A stretch of DNA of 64,000 bases from Ypsolopha sequella (Eukaryota; Arthropoda; Insecta; Lepidoptera; Ypsolophidae): positions 25,337,045 to 25,401,044 of the forward strand of contig OW203990.1 in NCBI GenBank assembly GCA_934047225.1, in the 5' to 3' direction. The notes under the pieces are model-generated. The model was not told the DNA's origin, ran no database searches, and saw only the letters and a list, made by a program, of their open reading frames with translations. The translations under genes and the position numbers were made by a program. The first letter of the stretch is position 1, and every line of letters begins with the position of its first letter. Below are positions 52,040 to 63,809 of this stretch, piece by piece.

Positions 52040-52275
52040 CAAATAAATATAATATTTTAAAGTAATATTATTTGTCATTTGTGCCTCCAATAACGATATA
52101 GTCAAGGCTAAAGGCCTTTGATCTAATATCATGATAATTATAATATGGGCACTTGGTGCTTATTATGGAGACGGCTTAAATAAACAACATTAAAATCATC
52201 ATTAATATTAATGATAATTATAATGAGATAATATGAAGATAGATTGTAAATAGTCTAGGTTTTATGTGTTATTGT
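52040..52275. other. AT-rich spacer
   Basis: Runs of 'ataattataat' and 'attaatattaatg'. No gene or repeat family recognised. Confidence 0.4.
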
Positions 52276-52283
52276 GTCATGAC

Positions 52284-53180
52284 TAGAGATGAAACGGATA
52301 GTGATTTGGCCGGATACCGGATACCGGATATCCGGCGAGGCACTAGGCCGGATAGCCGGATATCCGGCGGCCGGATATCCGGCTCAAGATATGCGTTTCG
52401 CACTAATTGAGCAAGTCTAAATATTACGCACCAAGGTGCGTGCGGGTGCAAGTGGGCGAGATTATTCTTGCATTTTTTAAATGAAGATCATTTCTAAATT
52501 ATCGTATCACAATCATACAAATGCTGGTTTGCAAACGCGAAACAATTTCCGATCCTAACAAAATTTGTAAATATGTATCTTTTGTCTCCTTGGAGTGGTG
52601 TATACTGTATATAAATGGACAGGTATCTTTAAATGTAACCGCGTAATATACTGTTCATACTGAACAAATTTTCCAAAGTAACATATTAAAAAAACAAAAT
52701 TGAACCTGCCCGCCCAGTGCCCTTTCAAAATTTAAAGTAGGTTTTCAAAATGAGTATGGAAACATGAAAATATTTTTTCATTTCCACAAGTATGTTTCTT
52801 TGGAAAAGTTGTTTAGTATGGTTTCACTATGACCATGTGTTTTTATTAAAAGATACATGTTGAGCTACATTCGGTATATTGTGAGAGCAAAAGAAGCTGG
52901 TGTAATGTATGAAGAAAAGCATTAACGTTTATTCCCAAAAATTGATGTAAAGCTTGTCTTTATCTACCATAGCTCAATTCTTATTCACTTTATGTATTAG
53001 AATTTAGATTATTCAATCATTGATACAACTATTTTGTGATTTAAACGACTTTTTGTATGTTGAGTTAAGTATCCGGTATCCGGCCGGATACTGACTACTA
53101 TCCGGCCGGATACCGGATACCAAAAATATGGCCGGATAGGCCGGATACCGGATAGTAACCGGATATCCGTTTCATCTCTA
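52284..53180. mobile_element. 897-bp hAT-like element with CCGGATA arrays
   Basis: The ends are TAGAGATGAAACGGATA and TATCCGTTTCATCTCTA in inverted order (right end with a short CCGGATA insert). GTCATGAC flanks both sides exactly (52276-52283 and 53181-53188). Both subterminal regions are filled with GCCGGATACCGGATA-type words (52309-52385 and 53068-53170). The interior has no transposase frame. Eight-base duplication and subterminal repeats indicate the hAT superfamily. Confidence 0.85.
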
Positions 53181-53189
53181 GTCATGACC

Positions 53190-54085
53190 TGTCATGTCAT
53201 GTGCTTTTATATTATATATGTCAATGTCTATTTATTTTTATTAAGATACTCAACTGATGCCGTGTCCAGATCGGACCCGAAATATATCTTGAGATTACTT
53301 TACAGTATTTTTATTTGTATTATCCTATCTATCAGTATATTTATATTAAAAAAAAACAAAAGATAATTATATATATCTCACATGACCTAAAATATAATAA
53401 CTTTTTTTCGGGGCTTCCCTCGCTTGGGAATGTCTTTCAGTTAATGTTTTATGATTATTTATTTCGAATCAAACCTAAATAACAAAAACTTTACTAAAAA
53501 AAAAAACTAAATAATCCTATAAATACTAAAAACTTAAAGAACCTAAAGATCTAATAATAAATATATTACAAACTAAACTACATTAAAACAGATTTAGATG
53601 AAATTAAAAAAAAAGAAATTTTTATCGACAGTTTTCGGATTAGGTCACTACGATAATAATAAATAAAACCGCATCCAAATCCGTTCAGCTAAATCAGAAC
53701 CGACACAACAGACAAACATTCTAAAAATTTTAGGTTTGGTCTAATTACAATAATAAGCCATTTATTTTAAAATTTCGCAAAATTATTCAATGTACAGACA
53801 AGATAAGACCTATTTATAATTTATAAATTGTTAATACGTATCTTAATTTATTGTATTTTTTTAATTTAATTTTAATTTTTATTTATATCGATATATTATC
53901 TTTTTCTTTTTTGTTATTAAGCAATATAATTGTATAACGTATTAGTTCATAAACTGTAATGTTATACATTTTAAATGAATAATAAATAATAATAATAAGA
54001 CTTTTTAGTCAGATTATAAAATAGGCAACCAAACGCTATTTGGCGAGTCTTTGCACGACGACATACGCGTCATTATAATTTTTGC
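53190..54085. other. AT-rich gene-free stretch
   Basis: Homopolymers and ATA/AATAAT runs dominate, with (AAT)n near 53985-53998. No gene is supported. Confidence 0.5.
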
Positions 54086-54099
54086 TTCAGTGTTCTATA

Positions 54100-54170
54100 G
54101 CATCGGTGGTTCAGTGGTAGAATGCTCGCCTGCCACGCGGGCGGCCCGGGTTCGATTCCCGGCCGATGCA
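54100..54170 (+). tRNA. tRNA-Gly (GCC)
   Basis: This 71-nt sequence is identical to the three minus-strand copies, with anticodon GCC at residues 33-35, discriminator A, and intact A and B boxes. TTTCTTTTT follows at 54172-54180 and gives a Pol III terminator. Neither flank resembles the flanks of the other copies, so it is not part of the tRNA-SDR duplication unit in any obvious way. It may be the parental gene or a member kept identical by selection or conversion. Confidence 0.97.
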
Positions 54171-54511
54171 ATTTCTTTTTGTTTAAAAGTTTTTTGTTTT
54201 GTTTATAAAGCAAGTAAAACAAGCTACTTATAGTAGATGCGACAGGTCTCGTTACAAAACGCTCTATTGTTTTCCTTATTTTTGTATAAAAAGTTTTTGA
54301 ATTTACTTTCAAAGTAGGTGTTTCAAAATAAAATTGCCCTACGCACGAAAAACATTAAACATATTTATAATACGTTAGTTCGTTACGAAATAGATAACAG
54401 CAGCTAAGACTCACTATGATTTATGCGAGAAAAACTCGACGTTTCGGTCAACTTAAAAGTAACCCTCATCAGCTTCGCTTCGTTAATTCGTCGCATTATA
54501 ACTGTAGCAAA

Positions 54512-54680
54512 CGGTGGGTGTACCGCGTAATTCTCATTTACATCAACATCAACTTGAGATTGAAATTTGACGTGCGTGCGACGACGCCCGCCTAACATGC
54601 CATCTCTTTTGCACGCGTTGAATTTCGCATGTATTTGCTTGAAGTTGATACAAATGAGAATTACGCGGTAGAGCCCCTGG
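54512..54680. mobile_element. 169-bp MITE, family M1
   Basis: Same length, ends and interior as the copy at 7554-7722, with few substitutions. Ends CGGTGGGTGTACCGCG and CGCGGTAGAGCCCCTGG. Confidence 0.85.
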
Positions 54681-54826
54681 TCTTTTACAACAATAGGTAG
54701 GGCTGACTACTCAATTCGCTGGGACTAATCATCAGTAAATTATTATGGATGAACGAAGTCACAGTCTTCGCTCGGAAACATATCTGATAGCCCCATAGGG
54801 ATTCATTCATTCAACGATGTAAAAAT

Positions 54827-55034
54827 GTCGTGGGCAGATCGTAAAATTGGGCAAATCGTAAAGTATGAAATCGAAAATCTTCCAACAAAAGTCAAAAATA
54901 GGTGCGATGACGAGCGGAGCGAGAAGCGTATTAGGTTAACATTTAAATAAAATTGAGAAGCCGAGCGAAGCGGAAGCATTTTAACAGAAATATTATTTGC
55001 CCAGGCAGATCATGATATGCCCAATTCTACGATG
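54827..55034. mobile_element. MITE, family M2, best copy
   Basis: Left end TGTCGTGGGCAGATCGTAAA and right end complement TGTCGTCAGCACATCGTAGA continue into ATTGGGCA-ATC on both sides, giving inverted repeats of about 32 bp. The interior has 'gcgatgacgagcggagcgag' and 'aagccgagcgaagcgga'. Confidence 0.8.
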
Positions 55035-55389
55035 TGCTGACGACAACTATCAAGGATTCATCGTGGATCCCACTTAAATTAACTTTTAATAGTTTCCCAG
55101 TTCTATGAAATTCTCACAGCCCTAGTTTTAATTAAGTCGGAACATGATGGTTGTCAGTCGACGACGAACAAGTCAAAGTAACTGAGTAGTTACAATCTGT
55201 TCAAACAATACGGGGAAGTCTGTGTAAATAGTTAGCTTCAGCCAAGTCTTAAGGCGATATGTAAATGTTTTAGCATCCCTGTTACTTCATATGCGAAAAA
55301 GCCCTCAGTTTGAGAGGGACGGATTCAAGGAAAAGTACCAAAAAGTCGGTTTTTTATTAATATAAAATGTTCTCAAGGTGCTGTCATAT

Positions 55390-55605
55390 CGCAGCCGGAT
55401 TGTGAAAAACCCACCTTTTTCTAATTCATCGAAACAGAACGCCGGAATGTGAAAAACCCGCCATTTTCTAATTAATCGAAACAGAACGCTTAAATTCGAA
55501 ATTCACTCAATAGTTATTCAACAAATCTTTACTACCTGGTCTGTGTATTGTGTATGCTGCCATCGTAAAGTTTCCATTGGTTTCTGTAAATTATAATTTC
55601 AAATT
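55390..55605. repeat. dispersed repeat family with 'ttattcaacaaatc', internal duplication
   Basis: 'gtgaaaaacccaccttttt' and 'gtgaaaaacccgccatttt' with the following 'ctaatt.atcgaaacagaacg' form a short tandem pair (55400-55490). 'actcaatagttattcaacaaatc' follows. Confidence 0.6.
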
Positions 55606-56555
55606 TTTTTGTCTATACGTAAGTGACGACGAAAATATGAATCTCGCGCTTTATTTTTCTCATATTTCGTGAAATTGTTTGTTAAAATTATTCTAAATAA
55701 TGTTACTCCAAGACGATATTTTCGATATTTAGATAAAGTATTGTGTGCAACTGAACATAATTAGACATTGCGACACTCGTGCAAAATTATTACGAAACTC
55801 ACTTCGTTCGTTTCGTAAACACTCGTGTCCCAAAATCTTTGATTATGTCACAGTTGCAAAAAATACTATTAGAGAATTCGTATTTTACATTTACCTAGCT
55901 GTACTACCATGACCGACAATCCATTAGGCTGATTATGCTATAATTCTACAAACCCTTCCTTCATTCATCCTTTTTATCGGGCTCCGGTTCCAACGGCCCG
56001 GGATAATTGGTCTCCTGGAGAAAATAAATCAGTTACATTTATATGTTTACCGGTTTTTATTTCTACACTTCCATCTCGAGATCGCAGCTGGGTATTTTAT
56101 TTTCTTGTAATAGTACAGAAGAACTGAGAAAGAACAGGTTGAGAAGAATTTTTCGAAATACGTTTTTGTCACAACCGGTCGTTCAAAGGCTCCTTTTCAT
56201 GACATTTAATCCCGAAGGGTTATCAGAGGTGTTTTCAAAAGCGAAATATCAATGAAACAGTCAGTACTCGTAAAACTTCTTTTCACTGACGATTTTTACT
56301 TCCCAACGTCCTTTATCGACGTAATTTCCGCTTTTTAGGGCACCTCAGTATTTTCCTTCATCGTTCAGAAATCGGTAAGCGTATTCATTTTATTGATTTT
56401 TTAAATTTATTCATGGTTTAAAAGAACAAGAACATATCTAGGTACATAAGTAACACATGACAAAAACCTCTTAGGGTTTATCCGTCTTGAGTTGAGATCA
56501 TCTTAGCTCGATACAATGTTAGGTGAGGTATAAAATTAGGTTTTACAATATTTTT
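55606..56555. other. gene-free stretch
   Basis: A small hairpin with 'acactcgtg' and 'cacgagtgt'-type arms around 'cgaaactcacttcgttcgtttcg' lies at 55775-55830. 56205-56330 has weak similarity to the 1430 repeat. No gene. Confidence 0.4.
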
Positions 56556-56559
56556 ATAT

Positions 56560-57725
56560 AGAAAGAAAGAAAGAAACACATTTATTTCATCAACAGCCAC
56601 ACTTACAATACAATACATACAATATTTATACTTACATCTATTACATTAGAACTATACGGTAGGCTGTTGCTGAAAAAGGCAACTGACTCAGTGATGTGCT
56701 GAAGGTGTAATCCCTCAACGCTGATTTTCAGTCAGTGCCTGCTAGTGACTCATGAGCGTACCAGGTTCAGAGCGGCGCTGTGCAGTGGGCAATGAATAAA
56801 TAAATAATAACAGTAATAGCTATATATATATATATATACCATGAAACTATAAAACTATAAAACTACATATCTAAAATATTAATAAAATATGTAATAAGTA
56901 TAGAATATATAATAATAATACTTAAAAAACTTATATAAAGATTTATTCATAATGTTACGATTTTATCTGTACACGAATAAAAGTCTCTCTATTGGTTTGA
57001 GCTACCTATAAGATATAAGGTAGTAAAACCTACTACCTTGTTTGTTCGTATTTCCGTTTAGATCACTTTGTATTTTGTCAGGTATGCCGTTTATAATTTC
57101 AGGTAGTAGGTACTCCCAAGTTCGCGTTCCGTAGGTGTTATTGTGTCTTGGTAGAATACAGGGTGATTGGTAATTCGACCTATTCCTTTAAAGGGGTTAT
57201 ACTAGGGATCATTTCCAACAAATAATGCCTAAAAACTAGGGGTCGAAAATGATAATATTTTTTCAAGTAAAACACGTCAATATTTCAAAAATTACAAAAT
57301 AAAAATTTTCTTTCCACTTAAGACCTTTATAATTCTGAGATTATGTGAATTCAGGACACGTATTTTTTTTTAATGATCACTCATCTATCATTTAACGGAA
57401 ATATAATAAATAAGTGCTGAAAGAGGAATAGTTATTTTTAAATTATTTATTTTTGGTTATTAGTCTGAAAGTTTGAAAAATAATATAAAAACCTTCGTAA
57501 CTCGGAGACCATTCATTTTCGACACCTAGTTGACAGGACTTAATTCGTTGGAAATGATCTCTAGTATAACCCATTTCAAGGAATAGGTCGAATTACCAAT
57601 CACCCTGTAAATGTCGGTAGGTACGTTATATTTCTTAGTTGTTTTGGGCGACTTATTCTAATAAGTTTAGGTATACTGCTGTATTCTCTAAAACAATGGT
57701 GCGCGTTCGTTTGAACCCAGATCTC
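56560..57725 (-). mobile_element. LINE 3' end, split by a foldback MITE
   Basis: On the minus strand the part after the MITE reads PRHNNTYGTRTWEYLLPEII and then NGIPDKIQSDLNGN. This is the C-terminus of a non-LTR reverse-transcriptase ORF, ending at a stop near 57010. The part before the MITE has NKSPKTTKKYNVPTDI. A (GAAA)n run at 56561-56576 marks the 3' end on the sense strand as (TTTC)n. The MITE at 57159-57607 interrupts the coding sequence. Confidence 0.65.
57159..57607. mobile_element. 449-bp TA-flanked foldback MITE inside a LINE
   Basis: The ends CAGGGTGATTGGTAATTCG and CGAATTACCAATCACCCTG are perfect inverted repeats. They continue inward through 'ctattcc..taaa' and 'atcatttccaac' for about 80 bp. 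TA lies on both outer sides. It is non-coding. Confidence 0.88.
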
Positions 57726-58084
57726 TAGATTGAGACCTACTGACTAAACGGGAGCTTCAAAATTCGCTGATGCGGAATCATTATGTTCTTGTATAATTCA
57801 ATAAAGTAATAAAACTTTCCTGCCTCTTTGACTATACAGTTACCTGTATAGAATTGGTTCCAGGTCCATTTGCCCTGAAGAAACGAATCTAGTTTTATTA
57901 TTCCACTCTAAGGTGGTGGCGAGTTTTGTAAATTGTACTGAGGTATAGAAAACTGTTGGCAAAGATTAAGTAACTCTACGACTATTTGTTCCATTTACCT
58001 GGATCCTGACACAACCCTTTCGTCTCTTCCACATCCATCATTTATTCATGCAAGCTCTCTCAAGTCAGTCTAGGTCGTTCCTAA

Positions 58085-58455
58085 GAAAAAAAACCGGCCA
58101 TGTGCGAGTCAGACTCGCGTACCTAGGGTTCCGTGTTGTGGATGATAAATTTAATTCTGTCCATTTTTTCGTGAATTTCTCAACTGCTTTATTTTTCCTG
58201 TAATCCTTACGTAAATACGTATTACCATGATTTATTTCAAATTTTTCGGGTCACCAGTTTTGGAGATAAGGAGGGGACATACATTTTTTTAAGGTTTTTC
58301 AAGGATTTCTCGAAATAGATGCAATTAAATATATCCAAACTATATATTTTAACAGTCTACTTTTTTATACCTACAATTTTATACCGATGTTGTATTTTTA
58401 TAAAATATTTTTTTATTTATTTTACTTCTTTTTTATATTTCTCTATTGCGCTTAA
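58085..58455. repeat. inverted, truncated copy of the 125-935 repeat
   Basis: It starts 'aaaccggccatgtgcgag' and then 'cgtacctagggttccg', the reverse complement of 880-935. It continues to 'atttctctattgcg'. The outer half is missing. Confidence 0.7.
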
Positions 58456-58639
58456 CTTTAAACGAGCGAATATGAATTAAAATTTAAGGTGTCAAAAATA
58501 CTGAATATAGCGTACTAAAATACTAAGTGGGCGAAAGACTGTGCGATTTAAAATGTTGAAAACGGCGACTTGAAAATACAAATTTGAGTTGAGTTGAATT
58601 TCGAAAAATTTTCTATTTTAGTGATAATTTAATTTTAAA

Positions 58640-58800
58640 TAATAAAACTAGGGACGTCGCCTCGCCCCGCTCCGCTTCGCTCGACTCCTTATTTTATCTT
58701 ATATGTAAACCTGACACGCTCCTCCTCGCTTCGCTCGTCGTCGCACCTATTTTTTTACTTTTGGTGAAATATTTTCGATTTCATACTTTAAAATTCGCCC
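58640..58800. mobile_element. MITE family M2, partial copy
   Basis: 'gtcgcctcgccccgctccgc', 'gtaaacctgacacgctcctc' and 'tggtgaaatattttcgatttc' match the interior of 38113-38348. Confidence 0.6.
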
Positions 58801-59300
58801 ACTCTGTATTTTTAGTCGCACGCTTTGGCATTTATTCCTGATACTTGAAGTCGCTAGTTAACTTTTTATTCGGTTGATTAATAATTTGCCATTTCAAAAG
58901 CGCCTTAGATGTTCCAGGTGTCGTTTCTGCAACAGCATCAGCACTAATTCTGTGTCCTCTATCCACTACCCTTTGAAATTGAAATATCCATTCACTGCCA
59001 CCGAGTGGAGAGTTGTGAGCCTTAGTGGTTACAGAGCTGGAGGATATACAGTTTCCTTGGAATTCGATATTCGAATATCCGCCCTGAAGCTTACTAACGA
59101 GGAAACGTATTTGATTGTGATTGCATTTTGAGAATGAATGAGAGTGAGAATGGATGAATACTTTTTTGTTTTTATTTAATAATTAAACGAATTAAATTTC
59201 AAGCGGGAAAATAGAAGAAGACAACATATTAAATTTAATAAAGTTTTGGTTTTGATTACATTTAACATGTAAAAGGTACCTATACATATGAACTAAAGTA
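58801..59300. other. gene-free stretch
   Basis: The 85-codon plus-strand frame at 58874-59131 has no recognisable motif and I do not support it as a gene. Confidence 0.35.
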
Positions 59301-59578
59301 TTTATTTATTTATTTATTCACAAACAGCTATCCTTACAGGCTAGCCTAATTCGATAGATATGTATATTTACAACCACAAATCTTACTTTATACAACCTTA
59401 ATACACAATTTCAATAATTTTACAAAAACACCTTCTTGTAGCACAGCACAAACAACGCTGTTCTCTTAAACTCAATAAATCAATAAATCTAAATAAGTAA
59501 ATCTTTACACTGGTAAACAACTGGTACTCTGGTTGCTCCGTGCTTGTACGGCCTACAATGGGCTTTATCAGGATCTAG

Positions 59579-59838
59579 CAGTGGCGTGCACAGAACTTTT
59601 TGCTGGAAAAGCAAACAATTGGTCAAGAACAACAATAAAAAAAATATGTAAAAATTTTAATATTACTTTGAAAAAGAAAATTGTATGACGCCAGGGTAGA
59701 CAATGTCTACCCTAGAGTAAAAATTTCCTATACAAACTTTTTTTTTCAAAGTGATATTTAAATTTTTCATTTTTTTTTTTATTGTTATTCATGACCAATT
59801 GCTTGCTTTTCCAGCAAAAAGTTCTGTGCACGCCACTG
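59579..59838. mobile_element. 260-bp hAT MITE with perfect 8-bp target duplication
   Basis: The ends are CAGTGGCGTGCACAGAACTT and AAGTTCTGTGCACGCCACTG. The arms continue through 'tttttgctggaaaagcaa' and its complement. GGATCTAG flanks both sides (59571-59578 and 59839-59846). It is non-coding, with 'gggtagacaatgtctaccc' at the centre. Confidence 0.92.
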
Positions 59839-60216
59839 GGATCTAGATCCTTTTTGTCAAAGTATACATTGTTACAAAAGTAAACTAAAAAAGCTTCTGT
59901 CTTCTTCTGTCAGCTTCGCTTCTATCTTTTCTCGGTAACCAATAATTTTGTCTACCAGTATCTGTTTTGCTGTACCTATGTATATTTAAATTTTAAGTGC
60001 ATGCTTTATATTCTGTTATAGCTATAAGTGCCTACATATTATCTATTATTTTTCTATAATCGACTGTACCTATTGACAGTATCATTGTTTATCTATCCAT
60101 AGAAACTTTTTTGGAATATGTATTATATATTTGTGTTACATTTATAAGTTTTATACTTCCGTTTGTTTCCTTAAAAATGAAAAAATAAAAAATAAAAATA
60201 AAAAGGTACTAGTATA

Positions 60217-60494
60217 CAAGGTGTAGCAGAAAGGTGTAACCATATTTGAAGAGCTTATTCATTCAATGGTATTGAACAACTTTTACTATGGAGCCAACCC
60301 TGAAATCTCAAAAAAAAAAAAATCTGCCCTTCCATACATTTTTTCTATATAAAATATATTTTATATTTTTATATTTATTATTTTTATATTAAATATTTTT
60401 TCGGGATACAGTGTTTGTTCCATAGTAAAAGTTGTGCTATACCATTGACTGAATAAGCTCTTCAAATATGGTTACACCTTTCTGTTACACGTTG
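60217..60494. mobile_element. 278-bp TA-flanked foldback MITE, copy 1
   Basis: The ends CAAGGTGTAGCAGAAAGGTG and CAACGTGTAACAGAAAGGTG (complement of the right end) pair. They continue through 'ccatatttgaagagcttatt' and 'acaacttttactatgga' for about 85 bp. Confidence 0.85.
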
Positions 60495-60639
60495 TATATA
60501 ATATATACAATAAACATGAAAACCATCTACATAGTTAAACGTTACATTATAACATGCCAAACTCGACCCATTCGATTAATCTTGCTGGAACACAAGAAAC
60601 TTAGCAAGATCATGTCTATCTTTTTCATTTTTCACTATA

Positions 60640-60883
60640 CAATATATTTGAAGAGCTTATTCAGTCAATGGTTTAGAACAACTTTTACTGTGGAGTCAAT
60701 CCTGTACCTCGAAAAAAAAAACAAAAAATGTTTCATAGAAAAATGCAATGCTGCTCGGCCGAAATGTATGGAAGGGCAGATATTTTTTTTGAGTTTTCGG
60801 TGTTGACTCCATAGTAAAAGTTGTTCTATACCATTGACTGAATACGCTCTTCAAATATGGTTACAATTTTCTGTTACACGTTG
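60640..60883. mobile_element. 244-bp foldback MITE, copy 2, left end deleted
   Basis: Same family as 60217-60494 and only 146 bp away. The left end lacks the block between 'tatacaa' and 'tatttgaagagc', while the right end is complete. The inner part differs in sequence from copy 1. Confidence 0.8.
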
Positions 60884-60889
60884 TATAGG

Positions 60890-61360
60890 TAACTATTTCA
60901 ACATAACAGTGTTTTTGTAAAGAGATAGAAAGTACAGAACAAGAGGAATTGGAATAATCAGGATAATAAATTGATTACGTCATATCAAATAATGGAGAAA
61001 ACTGAACGAAATTTCCTCCGTTCAAAATATAACAAGCGAAATAATGTAATCGTGGAATGTTGACATTGTTATTGGACCCGTGAACTGATTGTTGATTTAT
61101 TTATTGCCAATATTCGACTAAAAATGTGCGAAATAATTTTATTTGCACTTTACAGTTTCAACACTGAAATTAACACGGGTGTTCAATGGATGTGAGGAAT
61201 TTTACAACGTGTTCTTTTCGTTACGTTTTTATGATATTTGAATAAATCTGTTTTAGTGTTTGTATTTTTGCTATCAAGCATGTAAATGGTCATCAAGTGA
61301 CTTTAGGTGTAAAACCATATTATTTTGATGAAAAAATGGGAAAAAGGATGACGTTAAACC
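60890..61360. other. gene-free stretch
   Basis: AT-rich, with no gene, tRNA or repeat family recognised. Confidence 0.4.
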
Positions 61361-61364
61361 GAAT

Positions 61365-61413
61365 ATCACGCGGGCGGAGCAGCTGGCAAAAGCTAGTATA
61401 GTATAGTATAGTA
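61365..61413 (+). repeat. Helitron-like 3' end followed by a TATAG microsatellite
   Basis: 'cacgcgggcggagcagctgg' followed by 'caaaagctagt' resembles the hairpin plus CTAGT terminus of lepidopteran Helitron-like repeats. It is followed by four units of TATAG. The body of the element to the left is not recognised. Confidence 0.45.
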
Positions 61414-61419
61414 TAGATT

Positions 61420-63455
61420 TTAACTTTTTACGCAACGTGAAACCGCTACGAAAAGTCCCTGGGTAGACACGTTTAAAATGTAATATTTTTTCTACTACCT
61501 TTATGAAAAAGTTCCATTTAATACTCGAAATTAGTTTTAAAAATCGAACTTTCCGGGCCCCGTTGCGGAATGACTATCAGGTCAGTTTGAAATATCGTAT
61601 TGAAATTTCATTAATTGCAAAATTAGGTTCTTTTTGACGTTTGTCTTCATTTCATGCTAAATTAGGTTCTTTTTGACGTCCTTAGTTTGTCTTTACAATC
61701 GAAATTCCCTGCGTTCCGATACACGACATAATCGATTATAATCGCGTCTGACATTATTTTTTCACAAAATGATACTGGCCACAAATAAAAGCCGCAAAGC
61801 AAGCAAGCCTGAAAAAAAAAGGTAAAAACCGCGCCGCGCTTTGCAAAGTCGTAAAATAAATAAAATTTGAAAGGAAAAATTAAATATTTAAATGCATAAA
61901 TCAGGTAGTAGAAAAAGTATCGTTCGCACCGAGTAAAAATGGGTTTTCTTACCCTCGGAATGTAAGCTTTCGACGTTCGCCTTCGGGTAAGGATAAAAAA
62001 ATCCGCTATTTTATACTCGTCACGAAATATACTATTACTCTCGTATGACTCGGTACCATGCATTTGGTAAATATTGACATTGTTTTGATACAGTACAAGT
62101 ATCCTTGAACAAGAAATATCAAACATACTTTTGCGTCCAAGAGCTGTAAAGACAAGCTTTGCGCCTATAGGTACAACATTAATGGTAGTATTACCGAAAA
62201 TGTCGTGAAAAACGATTTTACTTATCTTGCCTAATCTTTCGGATAAAGGGTGGAAGTGATTTGTTCAGTTTAACGACTCGATTAATTATTTACTTATTCA
62301 AAACAAAATGGCGGTGGTGATGGCAGGTAATGAAAACAATAGCACATTCCATTTTAATGTATTATTATGATTATGATTATGCAATAAATTAATTTCCTTT
62401 GATACAGAGGCTGTAGCAGTAATGTGCTGCAATTGATTAATCTACTATGTTACAAAAGTATACACATCTATAGCTTTTTATAGAAAATCAAAGGATACGT
62501 GAATAAAGTTGTATAAAAATTAACAACTCGATTTTTTCAATATCTTTTTATAGGTATTTGGTAGAGTACTTTTTAGTGTTCCGTAGTCAATAAACAACCC
62601 TTATAGTTTCGCCATGTCCGTCTGTCTGTCTGTCTGCGGCTTAGCTTAGAGACTCTTAGTACTAAAAAGCAGGTTTTTTCAATTACGTCGTCTTCTGAAG
62701 ACATTGTAAAATCGGAATCAAATGACTGGAATAAGTATTTCTCAGTCACTTCCAACATCGATGAACGAATGTCGATTTCTTTTCCCTCATTTTGCATAAA
62801 AAGCTTTACTTTCAGATTCGTTCCGTGCTGTTTATACAAGTACAAGGGTACAAGAGATTACAAGGGTAGTGCCAAATAAGCTAATTCATTAACAAATATT
62901 AACTTTTAATAATGTTTGCATAATAATATGACATATAATATCTACATAAACGTATATAAATACATAAATATACATACATATAATATACATATTAATTTAA
63001 ATACTGTGCATAAATAAATAGATATATGTACAACAATACGGGTGACTTTTAACCAAACCCCGATAAACGTTAGTAGAACACATTTTAAATGTAAAAACAA
63101 TAAAAATTTTAAGTAAAAAAAAATTTAAAAAACGTGACCTGGAAATTTTTGGTTTAACAAGCCGTATTTTAGAACTTAAAAAACCTCATGTTGATTAATA
63201 TTTTTACTAAAAAGCTGTAACTTCCGTTTGCCTTCGTCTGACGTCACTTGGTCATTTATAGAGATACAATCTCCGTGGTCGTGATATTCGGCTCGAGTCT
63301 GGAATCGAGGCTTCAAGCCGTCCCCAAAAATAATAGAAAATAACAGATAACTTGAAGAATATTCTATGATTGGGAGGCTTAAACCCTCCTAGTACTCTAG
63401 CCACCGCCAATGGGCCACGTAAAGATCTAAAATTCTTAATTCTAAATATGAAATA
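61420..63455. other. gene-free stretch
   Basis: A short tandem 'aattaggttctttttgacgt' pair lies at 61622-61680. The minus-strand frame of 154 codons at 61662-62126 is the longest unexplained frame in the window, but it is Phe/Tyr/Arg-rich, starts in the tandem repeat and has no motif. 'gtctgtctgtctgtc' is a microsatellite at 62619. No gene is supported. Confidence 0.4.
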
Positions 63456-63459
63456 CACG

Positions 63460-63805
63460 AAAAATTTTAATAAATTTCTGGTATATGCATTTTGACTATA
63501 TAGTCTAGGGTTTTGAAATTGGAAAACATGTTTGGATAAATTTTCCTCGATAGAAATAATTATTGAAATGAGGTCTTCATACACACTTTTTCTCCTCGTT
63601 TGACGAATAGGAACCATATACAGAACTCAAACATATTTTACTAGGTGTGTTTTAACAATATCTAGAGATTTATTTTAGTTTTTATAATAAAAATATAAAA
63701 CCAACATTTTTCCCTTTTGCCCTGAATCCGCCCCTCTCGCACTGCGCGATTTTTCGCTTTGAGTGAAAGTGACAAAAATAAAATTCGCATAGCCTCTTAA
63801 GGTGC
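63460..63805. repeat. inverted partner of the repeat at 20396-20785
   Basis: It reads as the reverse complement of 20400-20770, from 'tatatagtctagggttttg'-type text to 'ttcgcatagcctcttaa'. It is followed by the repeat at 63810-64000. Confidence 0.75.
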
Positions 63806-63809
63806 CTCT

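Noticed and set aside
61662..62126. 154-codon minus-strand frame
   Set aside because: Aromatic- and arginine-rich translation of AT-rich DNA with no motif. It begins within a short tandem repeat and has no promoter or homologous copy in the window.
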